DNA of 49,590 nt from an uncultured Oscillospiraceae bacterium (GCA_947627285.1 CANQVL010000017.1:1-49590); one strand, 5' to 3'. Shown: positions 40,912 through 49,167, numbered from the stretch's first letter. A program made the numbers and translations. The notes: generated by a model from the letters alone, not told the origin.

Positions 40912-42336
40912 ATGGAATCGACCGCAAAATCAAACCATCTTGTCACGGAGCCCGTGGGCAGGCTCATGGGGCGGTACGCCGTCCCCTGCACGGTGTCCCT
41001 CTTAGTGGGCGCGCTCTACAACATAGTTGACCAGATCTTCATCGCCAACGCCCCGTATCTGGGCTCCTACGGCAACGCCGCCAACACCGTGGTTTTCCCC
41101 CTCACCGTAATCGCCCTCGCCTTTGCCGTGATGGTTGGCGACGGCTGCTGTGCCTTTGTGAGCCTGAGCCTGGGGCAGGGAAAACCGGAGAACGCCAAAA
41201 GGAGCGTGGGCGGCTCCGTTCTCATGCTCACCCTGGGCTCACTTGTCCTCTGCGCCCTGTACCTGCTGCTGGCAGAGCCCCTGGTCACCGTCTTTGGCGG
41301 CACGGTCAACGCCGAGACCTTCCGTTACTCCCGGGAATACTTCTTCTGGATCAGCCTGGGTATCCCGTTTTATGTTTTCGGGCAGGGCATGAACCCCATC
41401 ATAAGGGCAGACGGCTCGCCCAAATTCGCCATGCTCTCCACCCTCTCCGGCGCGGGCCTCAACATCGTTTTGGACCCGATCCTGATCTTCGCCGCCAAAT
41501 GGGGCATGACCGGCGCCGCCGTCGCCACGGTGCTGGGCCAGGCGGTAACGGCGGGGCTCTCCCTCCTGTATCTCCTTCGTATGCGCCTTGTTAAGCCCTC
41601 CCTCCGCGACCTTATCCCCGATAAGCGTATCTCCCTTCGCACCCTGGCGCTGGGCATGACCAGCTTCCTCTCCCAGATCTCCCTTGTGGCGGCGATGGCG
41701 GCGATAAACAACATGATCCGCAAATACGGCGCCCTGGACCCCGTATTCGGTCAGGAGCAGTATGCCCAGATCCCCATGGCGGTGGTGGGTATCGTCATGA
41801 AGTTTTTCCAGATCGTCATCTCCGTGGTGGTGGGAATGGCGGCTGGCTGTATCCCCATCGCCGGCTATAACATGGGCGCCGGAGAACGCGGGCGCGTGAA
41901 AAAGCTTTTCGTCAGCCTCCTTGTTGCCGAAACAGCCGTGGGACTTGCCGCCCTCGCCGTTGCGGAGCTCTTTCCCCGCGCCCTCATCAACATCTTCGGC
42001 GCCGCCAACGAAAGCTCCCACTACACCCTCTTCGCCCTCCGCGCCTTCCGGATATATCTTTGCATGGTGGTATTTGCCTGCGTCAACAAGGCGTGCTTCA
42101 TCTTCCTCCAGGCCATGGGCAAGGCGGCGGCGTCCACAGCCCTCTCCATGGTGCGGGAGATAGTCTTCGGCGTGGGCTTCGCCCTGCTCCTCCCCCTTCG
42201 CTTCGGGCTTGACGGCGTACTCTGGTCCATGCCCGTCTCGGACCTCCTCACCTTTCTCATCTCCGCCGTCCTCATCGCCCGCACCCTCCGCGAGCTCACC
42301 CCCGCCCCCTCTCCCCTTCCCTCCAAAACCGCGTAA
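40912..42336 (+). CDS. MATE-family multidrug exporter (second)
   Basis: This is a 474-residue 12-TM MATE exporter. It shows the N-terminal VGALYNIVDQIFIANAP and the paired block GAGLNIVLDPILIF in the first half, with the repeat in the second half. It is only distantly similar to the exporter at 16610. It is a single-gene unit behind its own promoter, operator-like palindrome and leader hairpin. The start is ATG 40912 with AAAGGAA upstream. The substrate is unknown. Confidence 0.93.
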   Translation: MESTAKSNHLVTEPVGRLMGRYAVPCTVSLLVGALYNIVDQIFIANAPYLGSYGNAANTVVFPLTVIALAFAVMVGDGCCAFVSLSLGQGKPENAKRSVGGSVLMLTLGSLVLCALYLLLAEPLVTVFGGTVNAETFRYSREYFFWISLGIPFYVFGQGMNPIIRADGSPKFAMLSTLSGAGLNIVLDPILIFAAKWGMTGAAVATVLGQAVTAGLSLLYLLRMRLVKPSLRDLIPDKRISLRTLALGMTSFLSQISLVAAMAAINNMIRKYGALDPVFGQEQYAQIPMAVVGIVMKFFQIVISVVVGMAAGCIPIAGYNMGAGERGRVKKLFVSLLVAETAVGLAALAVAELFPRALINIFGAANESSHYTLFALRAFRIYLCMVVFACVNKACFIFLQAMGKAAASTALSMVREIVFGVGFALLLPLRFGLDGVLWSMPVSDLLTFLISAVLIARTLRELTPAPSPLPSKTA

Positions 42337-42340
42337 AAAT

Positions 42341-42383
42341 GCCTCCGCCGCACCGCCAAACCTGTGCGCCGGGGGCATTATTT
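42341..42383. terminator. Terminator between convergent genes
   Basis: AATGCCTCCGCCGCAC pairs imperfectly with GTGCGCCGGGGGCATT, followed by ATTTTG. It lies between the MATE gene and the flavin reductase gene. Confidence 0.65.
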
Positions 42384-42404
42384 TGACCTGAAAAAGGCTT
42401 TACC

Positions 42405-43055
42405 TCAATACTCCGCGTAATCTCTCAGCTTTTTGACTATCCCCACGTAATCGTGGACGGTGCCGCCGAAGCTCTCCGGGTCCACGGGGTGATGGATGTT
42501 GTAAAGTATCCCCGTCTCCCCCGTCCTGCCCAGGTCGTTTTCGTCCAGGCGCCTTTCATCAATGTGGACGTTGACTATCTCAAGGCACGCCAAAACGTAG
42601 TCGTCCCCGGGCGCTATCTCCTTCTCCCACCTGTGCCGGCACTCCAGGTTCATAAAGCATTCGTCGATGAGAGGCGCGTTCACCTTATCCGCCCTTACCG
42701 GCGTCAGACCGGCGGCTTTGATCTCATCCGTATCAAAGCCGTTGTTTTTTACGGTGGACATACACCTGTCGTACAGCTCCGCGGACATGAAATTGATGAC
42801 AGCGTCGCCGTTTTCATGGAGCGTACCGTATAGGTGCCCGTATTTGCTGACGGCGGAGACGATCGCAAAATACCCGTTTTTCCCGCCGGTAAAGGTCGTC
42901 CAGGACTGCATACACGCGTTTGACAGACCGTTGCTTTTGTACGAGGTCATTATATACAGCGGCGACGGGACGGATACGACAAATTCCATCCAATTGAACC
43001 CGTACAGCTCCATGTCCCTCATCGTCTCCGGCAGAGCGCCGTAGGTCCTTTTCAT
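42405..43055 (-). CDS. Flavin reductase-like FMN-binding protein
   Basis: This 216-residue protein resembles the flavin-reductase-like split-barrel family. It has the N-terminal VSVPSPLYIMTSYKSNGLSNACMQSW (FMN-site region) and a conserved NFMSAELYDRC. Such proteins bind FMN and reduce it with NAD(P)H or act as small flavoproteins. It begins 3 nt after the ppk1 stop, so it is the second cistron with ppk1, with no obvious metabolic link. Confidence 0.8.
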   Translation of the reverse strand: MKRTYGALPETMRDMELYGFNWMEFVVSVPSPLYIMTSYKSNGLSNACMQSWTTFTGGKNGYFAIVSAVSKYGHLYGTLHENGDAVINFMSAELYDRCMSTVKNNGFDTDEIKAAGLTPVRADKVNAPLIDECFMNLECRHRWEKEIAPGDDYVLACLEIVNVHIDERRLDENDLGRTGETGILYNIHHPVDPESFGGTVHDYVGIVKKLRDYAEY

Positions 43056-43058
43056 TTT

Positions 43059-45353
43059 TTAATTCCTCCCCAGGAGCCTTGCCAGGAGCCTCCTGACCTT
43101 CCCCGGCTCGGGCTTGGGGAGCTCCACCGTCACCCTCGGTATGACCTTCAGCGTCTCCGGCGCGTCCTCCCCGCGCGTCTCCTCCGGGACGGCGGGGCCC
43201 GCCGGTGTCTCCGCCTCCGCCGGGGCGTCCTGCGCGCTTTCCGTCCGCGCATCCTCCGGCTCGCCGCCCATTCTCCACTCCCCGGCGTAAGCCTGCTCGT
43301 AGAACAGCTCCTGGGAGTTGAGCTCCGTCTCCCCCTGGTTTACATAATTATACTTCCCCTGAGCGTCCTCCCGCCTGAGCTTCACGTTGTCCAGAAGCTG
43401 CGTCTCAAACATTTTTACGATGTGTCCGGCTATCGCCCGGTCGTAAACGGGAGCCGCCACCTCCACGCGCCTTTGGGTGTTGCGCGTCATGAAGTCGGCT
43501 GAGGATATGTACACCCTCCTGCGCTCCCCCATTCCGATTATGTAAACCCGCGAGTGCTCCAGGAACCTGCCCACAACGGAGTATACGTTTATGTTGTCCG
43601 TAGCGCCCGGTATCCCCGGCACAAGACAGCATATTCCCCTGACGATAAGGTCAATTTTGACCCCCGCCCTGCCTGCCTCCGCCAGCTTTTCGATGAGCCC
43701 CTTGTCCGTGAGCCCGTTGAGCTTGAAGCCCAGGTACGAGGGGAGCCCCTCCCGCGCCTTTTCGATCTCGCCGTCTATCATCTCAAGTATGCGGCCGCGA
43801 AGGCACGCCGGAGCCACCAGCAGGAATTTGGTGTCCTCCACTATCTCCCCCATGGAGAGGCAGTTGAACACCCTCGCCGCCTCCTCGCCTATCTCGCGGT
43901 TCGCGGTCATAAGGGCGTAGTCGGTGTAGAGCCTCACGGTGTCCTCGTTGTAGTTGCCCGTGCCGATCTGGGTGATGTACTCAATCTCCCCCTCATGGCG
44001 GCGGGTTATAAGCAGAAGCTTTGAGTGGACCTTCATTCTGTCAAGGCCGTAGATCACCCTGCACCCCGCCTGCTCCAGAACGCGGGACCAGCCGATGTTG
44101 TTCTCCTCGTCGAACCTGGCGCGAAGCTCCACCAGCACCACGACCTCCTTGCCGTTCTCGGCGGCGTCGCACAGCGCCTCAACTATCTTGCTGTTGTGGG
44201 CGACGCGGTAGAGGGTCATCTTTATAGACACCACCTCCGGGTCCTGCCCCGCCTCGTTGAGGAGCCTCTGGAATGGTCGTATGGACTCGTAGGGGTAGGA
44301 CAGCAGCACGTCCCGCTCCCTTATCTGCGGCGCCATGGGGCGTCCCGCGTCGATATTCACGCTGTTTTGCGGCACGAGGCGCTTATAGAAAAGCTCCGTC
44401 TTGTCCCTGAGCACGTCCCGCAAAAAGCCCATAAAGGTGAGGTCCAGCGGTATCCCGCTCTGGAACATGTGCCTTTTGGAAAGCCCCAGGTACTCCCTGA
44501 GCGCCGAGCGCACGTCGTCGTCAAGCCGCCCGTTGTAGTCGAGGCGCACCGGCTCCCGGCGCGTCCTGCTGCGGACAAGCTTCTCCATGGTCTTGCGGTA
44601 GTCCTCGGCTGACTGGAAATCCGCCTCCGCGCCTGTGTCCTCCACGTCTATGTCCGCGTTGCGCACAAGCCTGATGAGCACCGAGCTCTCCACCCGGTAG
44701 CGGTCAAATACCCTGGGCAGGAAGTGCCTGATGAGGTCCTCCATCAAAACGAACCTCAACCCCTCCCCGGGAAGCGGCACAAGCCTCCTCAGCCCCCCGT
44801 CGCCGCAGGGGACGATCCCCAGGCGCGGGCTCCCGCTCTTTGTGGTGAGCTTCGCCACGGCGTAGGTGGTCTTGTTCTTCAAAAACGGGAAGGGCTGCTT
44901 GCGCCCGATTATCTGCGGCGACAGCACCGGCAGCACGTCCGAGACAAAATACTTCTCCAGATACGCCTGGGCCTTGTCCTGGAGGCTGACGAACCGCACA
45001 AGCTCCACCCCGTAGTCGTGAAGGCTCACGAAAAGGTCACGGAAAATGGCGTCGCGCTTTTCCAGCAGCTCCCCCGTGCGGCTGAGGACGGACTTTATCT
45101 GCTGCGCCGAGGTGAGCCCCAGCTTGTCGTCGGTCACACCGTCCTTGAGCGTGTCCACCAGCGTCCCCACCCGGACCATGTAAAACTCGTCCAGGTTCGA
45201 CTGGAAGATGGAGAGGAAATTGAGCCTCTCCCCCAGGGGGTTGCGGGCGTCCCGCGCCTCCTCCAGCACCCTCTCGTTGAAGGACAGCCAGGAGAGCTCC
45301 CTGTTCTCAAAATACCCCGGCTCCTCCGCCGTATTTATGTTTTTCTCGTCCAT
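43059..45353 (-). CDS. ppk1: Polyphosphate kinase 1 with C-terminal extension
   Basis: Ppk1 makes and degrades polyphosphate using ATP. The 764-residue protein has the N-terminal ENRELSWLSFNERVLEEA, the catalytic His in KVHSKLLLI (about 441), and the IGTGNYNE block, all standard. A tail of about 75 residues after the last domain is unusual: an acidic, Ala/Pro/Glu-rich linker ends in the basic GKVRRLLARLLGRN. The start is ATG 45353 with GATGAGG before it; an ATG at 45362 is possible. The flavin reductase gene follows 3 nt after the stop. Confidence 0.95.
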   Translation of the reverse strand: MDEKNINTAEEPGYFENRELSWLSFNERVLEEARDARNPLGERLNFLSIFQSNLDEFYMVRVGTLVDTLKDGVTDDKLGLTSAQQIKSVLSRTGELLEKRDAIFRDLFVSLHDYGVELVRFVSLQDKAQAYLEKYFVSDVLPVLSPQIIGRKQPFPFLKNKTTYAVAKLTTKSGSPRLGIVPCGDGGLRRLVPLPGEGLRFVLMEDLIRHFLPRVFDRYRVESSVLIRLVRNADIDVEDTGAEADFQSAEDYRKTMEKLVRSRTRREPVRLDYNGRLDDDVRSALREYLGLSKRHMFQSGIPLDLTFMGFLRDVLRDKTELFYKRLVPQNSVNIDAGRPMAPQIRERDVLLSYPYESIRPFQRLLNEAGQDPEVVSIKMTLYRVAHNSKIVEALCDAAENGKEVVVLVELRARFDEENNIGWSRVLEQAGCRVIYGLDRMKVHSKLLLITRRHEGEIEYITQIGTGNYNEDTVRLYTDYALMTANREIGEEAARVFNCLSMGEIVEDTKFLLVAPACLRGRILEMIDGEIEKAREGLPSYLGFKLNGLTDKGLIEKLAEAGRAGVKIDLIVRGICCLVPGIPGATDNINVYSVVGRFLEHSRVYIIGMGERRRVYISSADFMTRNTQRRVEVAAPVYDRAIAGHIVKMFETQLLDNVKLRREDAQGKYNYVNQGETELNSQELFYEQAYAGEWRMGGEPEDARTESAQDAPAEAETPAGPAVPEETRGEDAPETLKVIPRVTVELPKPEPGKVRRLLARLLGRN

Positions 45354-45392
45354 ATGCCTCATCCCACTTTACAAAAAATAACGGATAGCCCC

Positions 45393-45421
45393 ATTATACT
45401 CCCCGCGCCGCCTTTTTTCCA
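45393..45421 (-). promoter_or_regulatory. ppk1 promoter
   Basis: A perfect TATAAT on the minus strand (45393-45398) lies 17 bp from a weak TGGAAA (45416-45421), so an activator might assist. Confidence 0.55.
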
Positions 45422-45475
45422 CCCCTAAATGACGCCTCGGGAAATTTTTTCCGCGTAAAAATCCGTTCCGCCGCC

Positions 45476-46300
45476 TCAAAGCGCCTCCAGAACAGTTATC
45501 CTCCCGTCCTCCACGGGCAAATTATCCCTGTTCAGCTGTCCCAAACGGCAGGTCTTGCGCGCGCCGTGGTAGTCACTGCCGGCGGACACGTAGAGCCCCC
45601 GCTCCCGCGCAAGCCTTTCAAGGAACAGGCACCTCTCCGGGCTGTACGCCGAGTACCAGCACTCCAGCCCGCCGATCCCGGCGTCCCGAAGCTCCCGTAA
45701 AAGCGTGAAAAGCTCCTCCTCGCCAAGCTCCCGCTTCCCCGTCTCCCCAAAGGGGTGCGCCCACACCGCCACGCCCCCGGAGGCCGTGACAGCCTCTACT
45801 GCGTCGCGCGCCTCAAGCCTGTCGTTTGGCGTTTTACAGCCGTCAAGTATGCCCCGTATCGCCCCGCTCAGACTGCCGGCATACCCGTGCTTCACCAAAA
45901 GCTCCCCCAAATGCGGCTTTCCCGCGCCCGGGAGCCTCCTCAGCGCCTCCAGCTCCTCCGCCGGGAGCGCATATCCCCCCGCCGCGAGAAAAGCTATCCT
46001 CGCCTCCAGCTTCTCCCGCCTCAGCGCCGACGCCTTCTCAAGAAGCGCCGCCATCTTCGGGGCAAGGGGATCAATGCCCAGCCCCAATATGTGGCACTTC
46101 CCCGCGGCGGTCCGCGAGCTCAGCTCCACTCCCGCCACGACCTTTATCCCCCGCGTCCCCCGGAGCCGCCCCGCCCCGGAGACGTTGTCGTGGTCCGTCA
46201 AAGCCAGCACCCCGACTCCCTCCCCGCGCGCCCTTTCCGCCACCTCCTCCGGCGACTCCGTCCCATCAGAAAAATTCGAGTGTGTATGCAAATCGACCAT
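45476..46300 (-). CDS. PHP-domain phosphoesterase (RNase AM/YciV-like)
   Basis: This 274-residue PHP protein has metal-binding motifs DLHTHSNFSDG (3-13), LTDHDN (about 36) and the C-terminal GSDYHG. This type includes 3',5'-nucleotide phosphatases and the 5'-3' exonuclease RNase AM of E. coli. The insert between the first and last motifs matches this family rather than PolX or histidinol phosphatase. It is a single gene on the minus strand after repeat E6. Confidence 0.9.
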   Translation of the reverse strand: MVDLHTHSNFSDGTESPEEVAERARGEGVGVLALTDHDNVSGAGRLRGTRGIKVVAGVELSSRTAAGKCHILGLGIDPLAPKMAALLEKASALRREKLEARIAFLAAGGYALPAEELEALRRLPGAGKPHLGELLVKHGYAGSLSGAIRGILDGCKTPNDRLEARDAVEAVTASGGVAVWAHPFGETGKRELGEEELFTLLRELRDAGIGGLECWYSAYSPERCLFLERLARERGLYVSAGSDYHGARKTCRLGQLNRDNLPVEDGRITVLEAL

Positions 46301-46381
46301 AAAACCCTCCCGACAAAAATTCGGTTACCCGCGAAAATCCGGCGCGGCAAGAAGCCGCGCCGGATCAGTCATAAAACTCAA

Positions 46382-46560
46382 ATCAAATATTTTTCCGGCG
46401 ACATGCGCGTCGGAAAAATCACCTTATGTCGCGCAAGTGTATGACCTTTGGTCATGCGCGCCGCGCGACGGCAGGTGAAATTTTCTGAATTCCGCAGAAT
46501 TCAGAAAATTTCACCGCACGTTCCCCTTGGCATTTGAAGCCCGTAAGGGCTTCAAAGCCA
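46382..46560 (-). repeat. Repeat element E, copy 6
   Basis: Minus orientation, against the 3' end of the SDR gene. Hairpin A (TTGAAGCCC/GGGCTTCAA) serves as its terminator; hairpin B has loop TGCG; hairpin C has outer GTCGCGC/GCGCGAC and inner ATGACC/GGTCAT; hairpin D is TTTTTCCG/CGGAAAAA. Hairpin A closely resembles that of copy 4, including the flanking TTGGCA and GCCAG bases. Confidence 0.8.
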
Positions 46561-46563
46561 GTT

Positions 46564-47364
46564 TTATTCGTTCCCCGGCTGCTTGCCGATGTAAGCCAAA
46601 ATGCCGCCGTCAACGTAGAGGATGTGCCCGTTTACGAAGTCGGAGGCGGGAGACGCCAGGAACACCGCCGGGCCCGCCAGGTCCTCGGCCTCGCCCCAGC
46701 GGTTGGCGGGAGTCTTGGCGCGGATGAACTGGTCAAAGGGGTGCATGGACCCGTCCGCCTGCGGCTCACGCAGCGGCGCGGTCTGGGGAGTGGCTATGTA
46801 GCCGGGCCCAATGCCGTTGCACTGTATGTTGTACTGGCCGTACTCCGAGGCGATGTTCTTTGTGAGCATCTTGAGGCCGCCCTTGGCAGCCGCGTAAGCG
46901 GAGACAGTCTCGCGTCCCAGCTCGCTCATCATGGAGCAGATGTTGATGATCTTGCCGCCGCCCTGCTCGATCATATCGGGAATGACGGCCTTGGACATGA
47001 TGAACGGCCCGTTGAGGTCGATGTCCACCACCTTGCGGAACTGGGCGGCGGTCATGTCGCACATGGGTATGCGCATGATGATGCCGGCGTTGTTCACAAG
47101 GATGTTGATGTGCCCGACCTCCTCGGTGACCTTCTTCACAAGCTCAGCGACAGCCGCCTCGTCAGTGACGTCGGCAACATACCCGTGAGCCTCGATCCCC
47201 GCCTCCTTGTAGGCGGCGATCCCCTTGTCGACCAGCTCCTGCTTGATGTCGTTAAAGACAATGGTGGCGCCGGCAGAGGCCATTCCCTTGGCAATGGCAA
47301 ACCCGATCCCATAAGAAGCACCGGTGATCAGGGCAACCTTACCCTTCAAGCTGAAATCAACCAT
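46564..47364 (-). CDS. SDR-family dehydrogenase (gluconate 5-dehydrogenase-like)
   Basis: This is a 266-residue short-chain dehydrogenase. The NAD(P) motif is TGASYGIG (14-21), then NNAG (91-94), catalytic Ser144, Tyr157 and Lys161, and the C-terminal VNGHILYVDGG. The sequence is closest to gluconate 5-dehydrogenase/IdnO-type enzymes that interconvert gluconate and 5-ketogluconate or act on uronate products. No sugar-acid pathway partner is nearby, so the substrate is only a guess. GGGAGGG precedes the ATG. Confidence 0.88.
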   Translation of the reverse strand: MVDFSLKGKVALITGASYGIGFAIAKGMASAGATIVFNDIKQELVDKGIAAYKEAGIEAHGYVADVTDEAAVAELVKKVTEEVGHINILVNNAGIIMRIPMCDMTAAQFRKVVDIDLNGPFIMSKAVIPDMIEQGGGKIINICSMMSELGRETVSAYAAAKGGLKMLTKNIASEYGQYNIQCNGIGPGYIATPQTAPLREPQADGSMHPFDQFIRAKTPANRWGEAEDLAGPAVFLASPASDFVNGHILYVDGGILAYIGKQPGNE

Positions 47365-47396
47365 AGTAAACCCTCCCGTATTTTCGTTAGTTTTGC

Positions 47397-47450
47397 GGAA
47401 TCATTCCCCGCATAGTGATATAATTATAGCACATATAACCAAATTGTCAA
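47397..47450 (-). promoter_or_regulatory. Promoter of the SDR gene with palindrome
   Basis: On the minus strand there is TTGACA (47445-47450), a 16-bp spacer and TATAAT (47423-47428). The odd palindrome GGAATCATTCC (47397-47407) lies just downstream and may be an operator. Confidence 0.75.
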
Positions 47451-47451
47451 G

Positions 47452-47583
47452 CTTTCAAAAAAGGACTGCGCCCTTTTTTGAAGGGATAACATGCGAAAAA
47501 ATGATTCGGAAATATCAAAATGATTCGGAAATATCTGCGGACATTTCCGAATCATTTTCCCTGCTGTTTTACTGCGCGCACTC
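47452..47583 (+). repeat. Repeat element E, copy 7, truncated
   Basis: Hairpin A (TCAAAAAAGG/CCCTTTTTTGA) and hairpin B with loop TGCG are present, then the copy breaks inside hairpin C after CTGCGCGCA and joins other repeats. A 17-bp piece of B's left arm is duplicated (AATGATTCGGAAATATC at about 47500 and 47519). It lies upstream of the SDR gene and points away from it. Confidence 0.75.
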
Positions 47584-47816
47584 GTCGTCGCGAAAGCCGC
47601 TTAACCTCGCCGCCTCGTCCTCGCTGGCGTCACTTAACCTCAGGCTCCCGTTGGTCGCCCTCAGGCGTTGACGCCGCTCGTCCTCTCCCCAACAGGCTTT
47701 CGCCTGCCGGGGTCCCCCGATGGCAGGGCTCAGGCGCGGATTTCGCTCCTCCTTTCCCCACCGAACTTCGTTCGGCGGGGTCCCCAGGGTCCAGGGCCCG
47801 AGGGCCCTGGTCGTTT
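47584..47816. repeat. Repeat family F2, copies a and b, plus GC hairpin
   Basis: Two units share TCAGGCG...CGCTCCTCCTCTCCCC followed by a hairpin and GGGGTCCCC. Copy a is about 47660-47717, with stem CAGGC/GCCTG; copy b is 47728-47786, with stem CCGAAC/GTTCGG. A CCAGGGCCC/GGGCCCTGG hairpin follows at about 47791-47810. The start (TCGTCGTCGCGAAAGCCGC) resembles 49205 onward. No gene is seen here. Confidence 0.7.
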
Positions 47817-47824
47817 TTAAAAGG

Positions 47825-47982
47825 GGTGTCCAGCGGGGGAAAATCGAAATCCCCCGCTGGTCGCTTTTCTCCTCTTTGCTTCTTTCTCCTCTTTTGGCGA
47901 AACCAAAAGAGGAGAAAGAAGATTCCCCCGCGCCCCTATGGGCGCGGTTCTGAAAGGAGCCCAGCGGCTCAGGAGCCCCCGC
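47825..47982. repeat. Intergenic hairpin-array repeat R3, copy b
   Basis: This is the second copy of the repeat at 1-155. Hairpin one is almost identical. The second stem is shorter (CTTCTTTCTCCTC with its complement) but fully paired. The third is CCGCGCCC/GGGCGCGG instead of CCGCCAT/ATGGCGG. The GAGCCCAGCGGCTCAGGAGC tail is conserved. It follows the 3' end of the phage-like gene at 48010. Confidence 0.75.
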
Positions 47983-48009
47983 GCGGTCCCGAGAGGCAGT
48001 GCATTTCAA

Positions 48010-48417
48010 TCACCACCTCCCAAATCCACCGTGCTCTATGCCCCCGTAGATATCCGAAATCTCCTCCCCCTCCGCGCTTGCGCGCCGGGAGAAAAATATG
48101 TTCCGCACCTCCTCATACCTCTGCTGAAAAAAGCTTGCCGCGGGCGGATTTTCGTCCACGAGCAGATTCGCCGCAAGTCCGTAGTGCATCGCTCCCAGCG
48201 CGTATGTATCCTCGATCCCAAGCACCGGATCGTCCATATCCTCCACCGCCACAAATCCCCCGGTCCTCCCGTCCAGTATCCTGTACTCCGAGATCATCAT
48301 GTTCACGACCCCCGGCGTCCTGCTCGCGTACTCTCCCGTGTCCCTCGGGCTCCCGTCTCCGTCCAACTCGTCCATGAGCCCCATCGCCGCAGTGTAAATT
48401 TCCCTTACCGTCTTCAT
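48010..48417 (-). CDS. Phage-like structural protein (hypothetical)
   Basis: This 135-residue protein begins MKTVREIYTAAMGLMDELD and continues through a RTPGVVNMMISEYR stretch. Both resemble a small protein of clostridial prophage head or connector regions, from memory of such families. AGGAGG precedes the ATG. No other capsid or tail gene lies beside it except the small membrane protein upstream, so it is probably a phage relic. The function is not certain. Confidence 0.6.
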   Translation of the reverse strand: MKTVREIYTAAMGLMDELDGDGSPRDTGEYASRTPGVVNMMISEYRILDGRTGGFVAVEDMDDPVLGIEDTYALGAMHYGLAANLLVDENPPAASFFQQRYEEVRNIFFSRRASAEGEEISDIYGGIEHGGFGRW

Positions 48418-48491
48418 TTTTTACCTCCTGAAATCACAATTTCTTTTTCTCTGCAAAATCCTCATTTCCGCGAGGACTCCATTTTTATGTA

Positions 48492-48719
48492 TCATCCGTC
48501 CGCCCTTCTCTCCAAATCCTCGATCCTGTGGTTCACCACCTTTATTTGCTCCTCAATCACCGGCATACGCTCGGCGAAATGGTTGTGCTTGTCCACCTTC
48601 GCCTCCAGCTGCTGGAGCCGGTAGGCGATCAGCGCCCCGGTCTTCCGGTTCGACACCAGCACCCCCAAAAAAGCCAGCCCCCCGGTGATGAGCGCCACCA
48701 CTATGCTTGTCCAGTCCAT
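48492..48719 (-). CDS. Small membrane protein with coiled coil, phage-like
   Basis: This 75-residue protein has one N-terminal membrane segment (about 5-22, IVVALITGGLAFLGVLVS) followed by a charged heptad-like region to the end (LQQLEAKVDKHNHFAE onward). This layout is common in small prophage lysis-cassette proteins, but no family assignment is secure. AGGAG precedes the ATG. It is 74 nt upstream of the other phage-like gene. Confidence 0.6.
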   Translation of the reverse strand: MDWTSIVVALITGGLAFLGVLVSNRKTGALIAYRLQQLEAKVDKHNHFAERMPVIEEQIKVVNHRIEDLERRADG

Positions 48720-48773
48720 AAAATCACTCCTTAAAATAAATTCCCGCCGTCCGTAAAGACAGCGGGAAAGGTA

Positions 48774-48802
48774 TTGACATTTCGTGACCCTGACCGTATA
48801 AT
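48774..48802 (+). promoter_or_regulatory. Promoter of the predicted antisense RNA
   Basis: TTGACA (48774-48779), a 17-bp spacer and TATAAT (48797-48802), both perfect. No ORF with a ribosome-binding site follows on this strand. Confidence 0.9.
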
Positions 48803-48808
48803 AATGGG

Positions 48809-48922
48809 TGGAGACCGTTTAAGCGGTGCCGTTACATCGAGCTTATTTTACCATGAGTCCGGGGTTGCAGCCCCAAACCCACAGAGTGAGCCGTCTGTTC
48901 CAGCAGACGGCTCACTTCTTTT
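48809..48922 (+). ncRNA. Predicted antisense RNA (type I antitoxin candidate)
   Basis: The RNA would be about 115 nt, from a consensus promoter to a strong terminator. It carries an ACCG/CGGT hairpin, a GGGG-TTGCAG-CCCC hairpin and the terminator GTGAGCCGTCTG/CAGACGGCTCAC (48886-48915) followed by TTCTTTTT. The terminator overlaps the stop codon of the minus-strand hydrophobic peptide, so the RNA is antisense to the end of that mRNA. This is the layout of type I antitoxins such as RatA. It is predicted from sequence only. Confidence 0.55.
48886..48922 (+). terminator. Terminator at the convergent RNA ends
   Basis: Perfect 12-bp stem with TTCCAG loop followed by TTCTTTTT on the plus strand; the minus side has only a weak T run. 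Confidence 0.85.
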
Positions 48923-49004
48923 TCCTGTCGTGCAGATACAGCACTAAGGAGATCATACTTGCAAGCGAGCCAATAAGGCCCACAAGGCTAAGCACAGTCG
49001 TCAA
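48912..49004 (-). CDS. Small hydrophobic peptide, type I toxin candidate
   Basis: A 30-residue peptide has a single membrane-spanning hydrophobic segment (TTVLSLVGLIGSLASMISLV) and ends in the charged tail HDRKKK. Size and layout match Fst/TxpA-type membrane toxins. The start is unclear: TTG at 49004 is the first standard start codon in frame, 14 nt after GGGAGG; the frame is open further upstream (VHITL before the TTG). GGGAGG is paired in a CTCCC-GAA-GGGAG hairpin that would hide it. It may be decayed. Confidence 0.5.
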   Translation of the reverse strand: MTTVLSLVGLIGSLASMISLVLYLHDRKKK

Positions 49005-49161
49005 AGTGATATGTACCAGCCTCCCTTCGGGAGTATTTCCCGCGAGAGCTGCCACACGCCTCCATTCCGCTCACGCGGGATGTCAGGCACCGCCTTTTAC
49101 CGTTTCCACGGTTGTCTCCAGATCGGGTACTCCCGATCCTCCCCCTTTCGGGGAAGCCCAT
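49005..49161 (-). promoter_or_regulatory. Structured 5' leader of the peptide mRNA
   Basis: The leader of about 155 nt has several stems: CTTCCCC/GGGGGAGG, ATCGGGAGTACCCGAT, ACCGTGGAAACGGT and the Shine-Dalgarno-hiding CTCCC-GAA-GGGAG. Long folded leaders are usual for type I toxin mRNAs. Part of it (GGAGACAACCGTGGAAACGGT onward) resembles the 5' part of the antisense RNA. Confidence 0.5.
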
Positions 49162-49167
49162 GCCGCT

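Noticed and set aside
45476-46300. PHP protein as histidinol phosphatase or DNA polymerase X
   Set aside because: There is no polymerase domain and no his gene nearby, and the insert pattern fits the YciV/RNase AM type better.
4251-47583. CRISPR array or IS inverted-repeat ends as an explanation of the E copies
   Set aside because: Copies are dispersed, about 190 nt long and multi-hairpin, with no regular spacers, no cas genes and no transposase frame inside or beside them.
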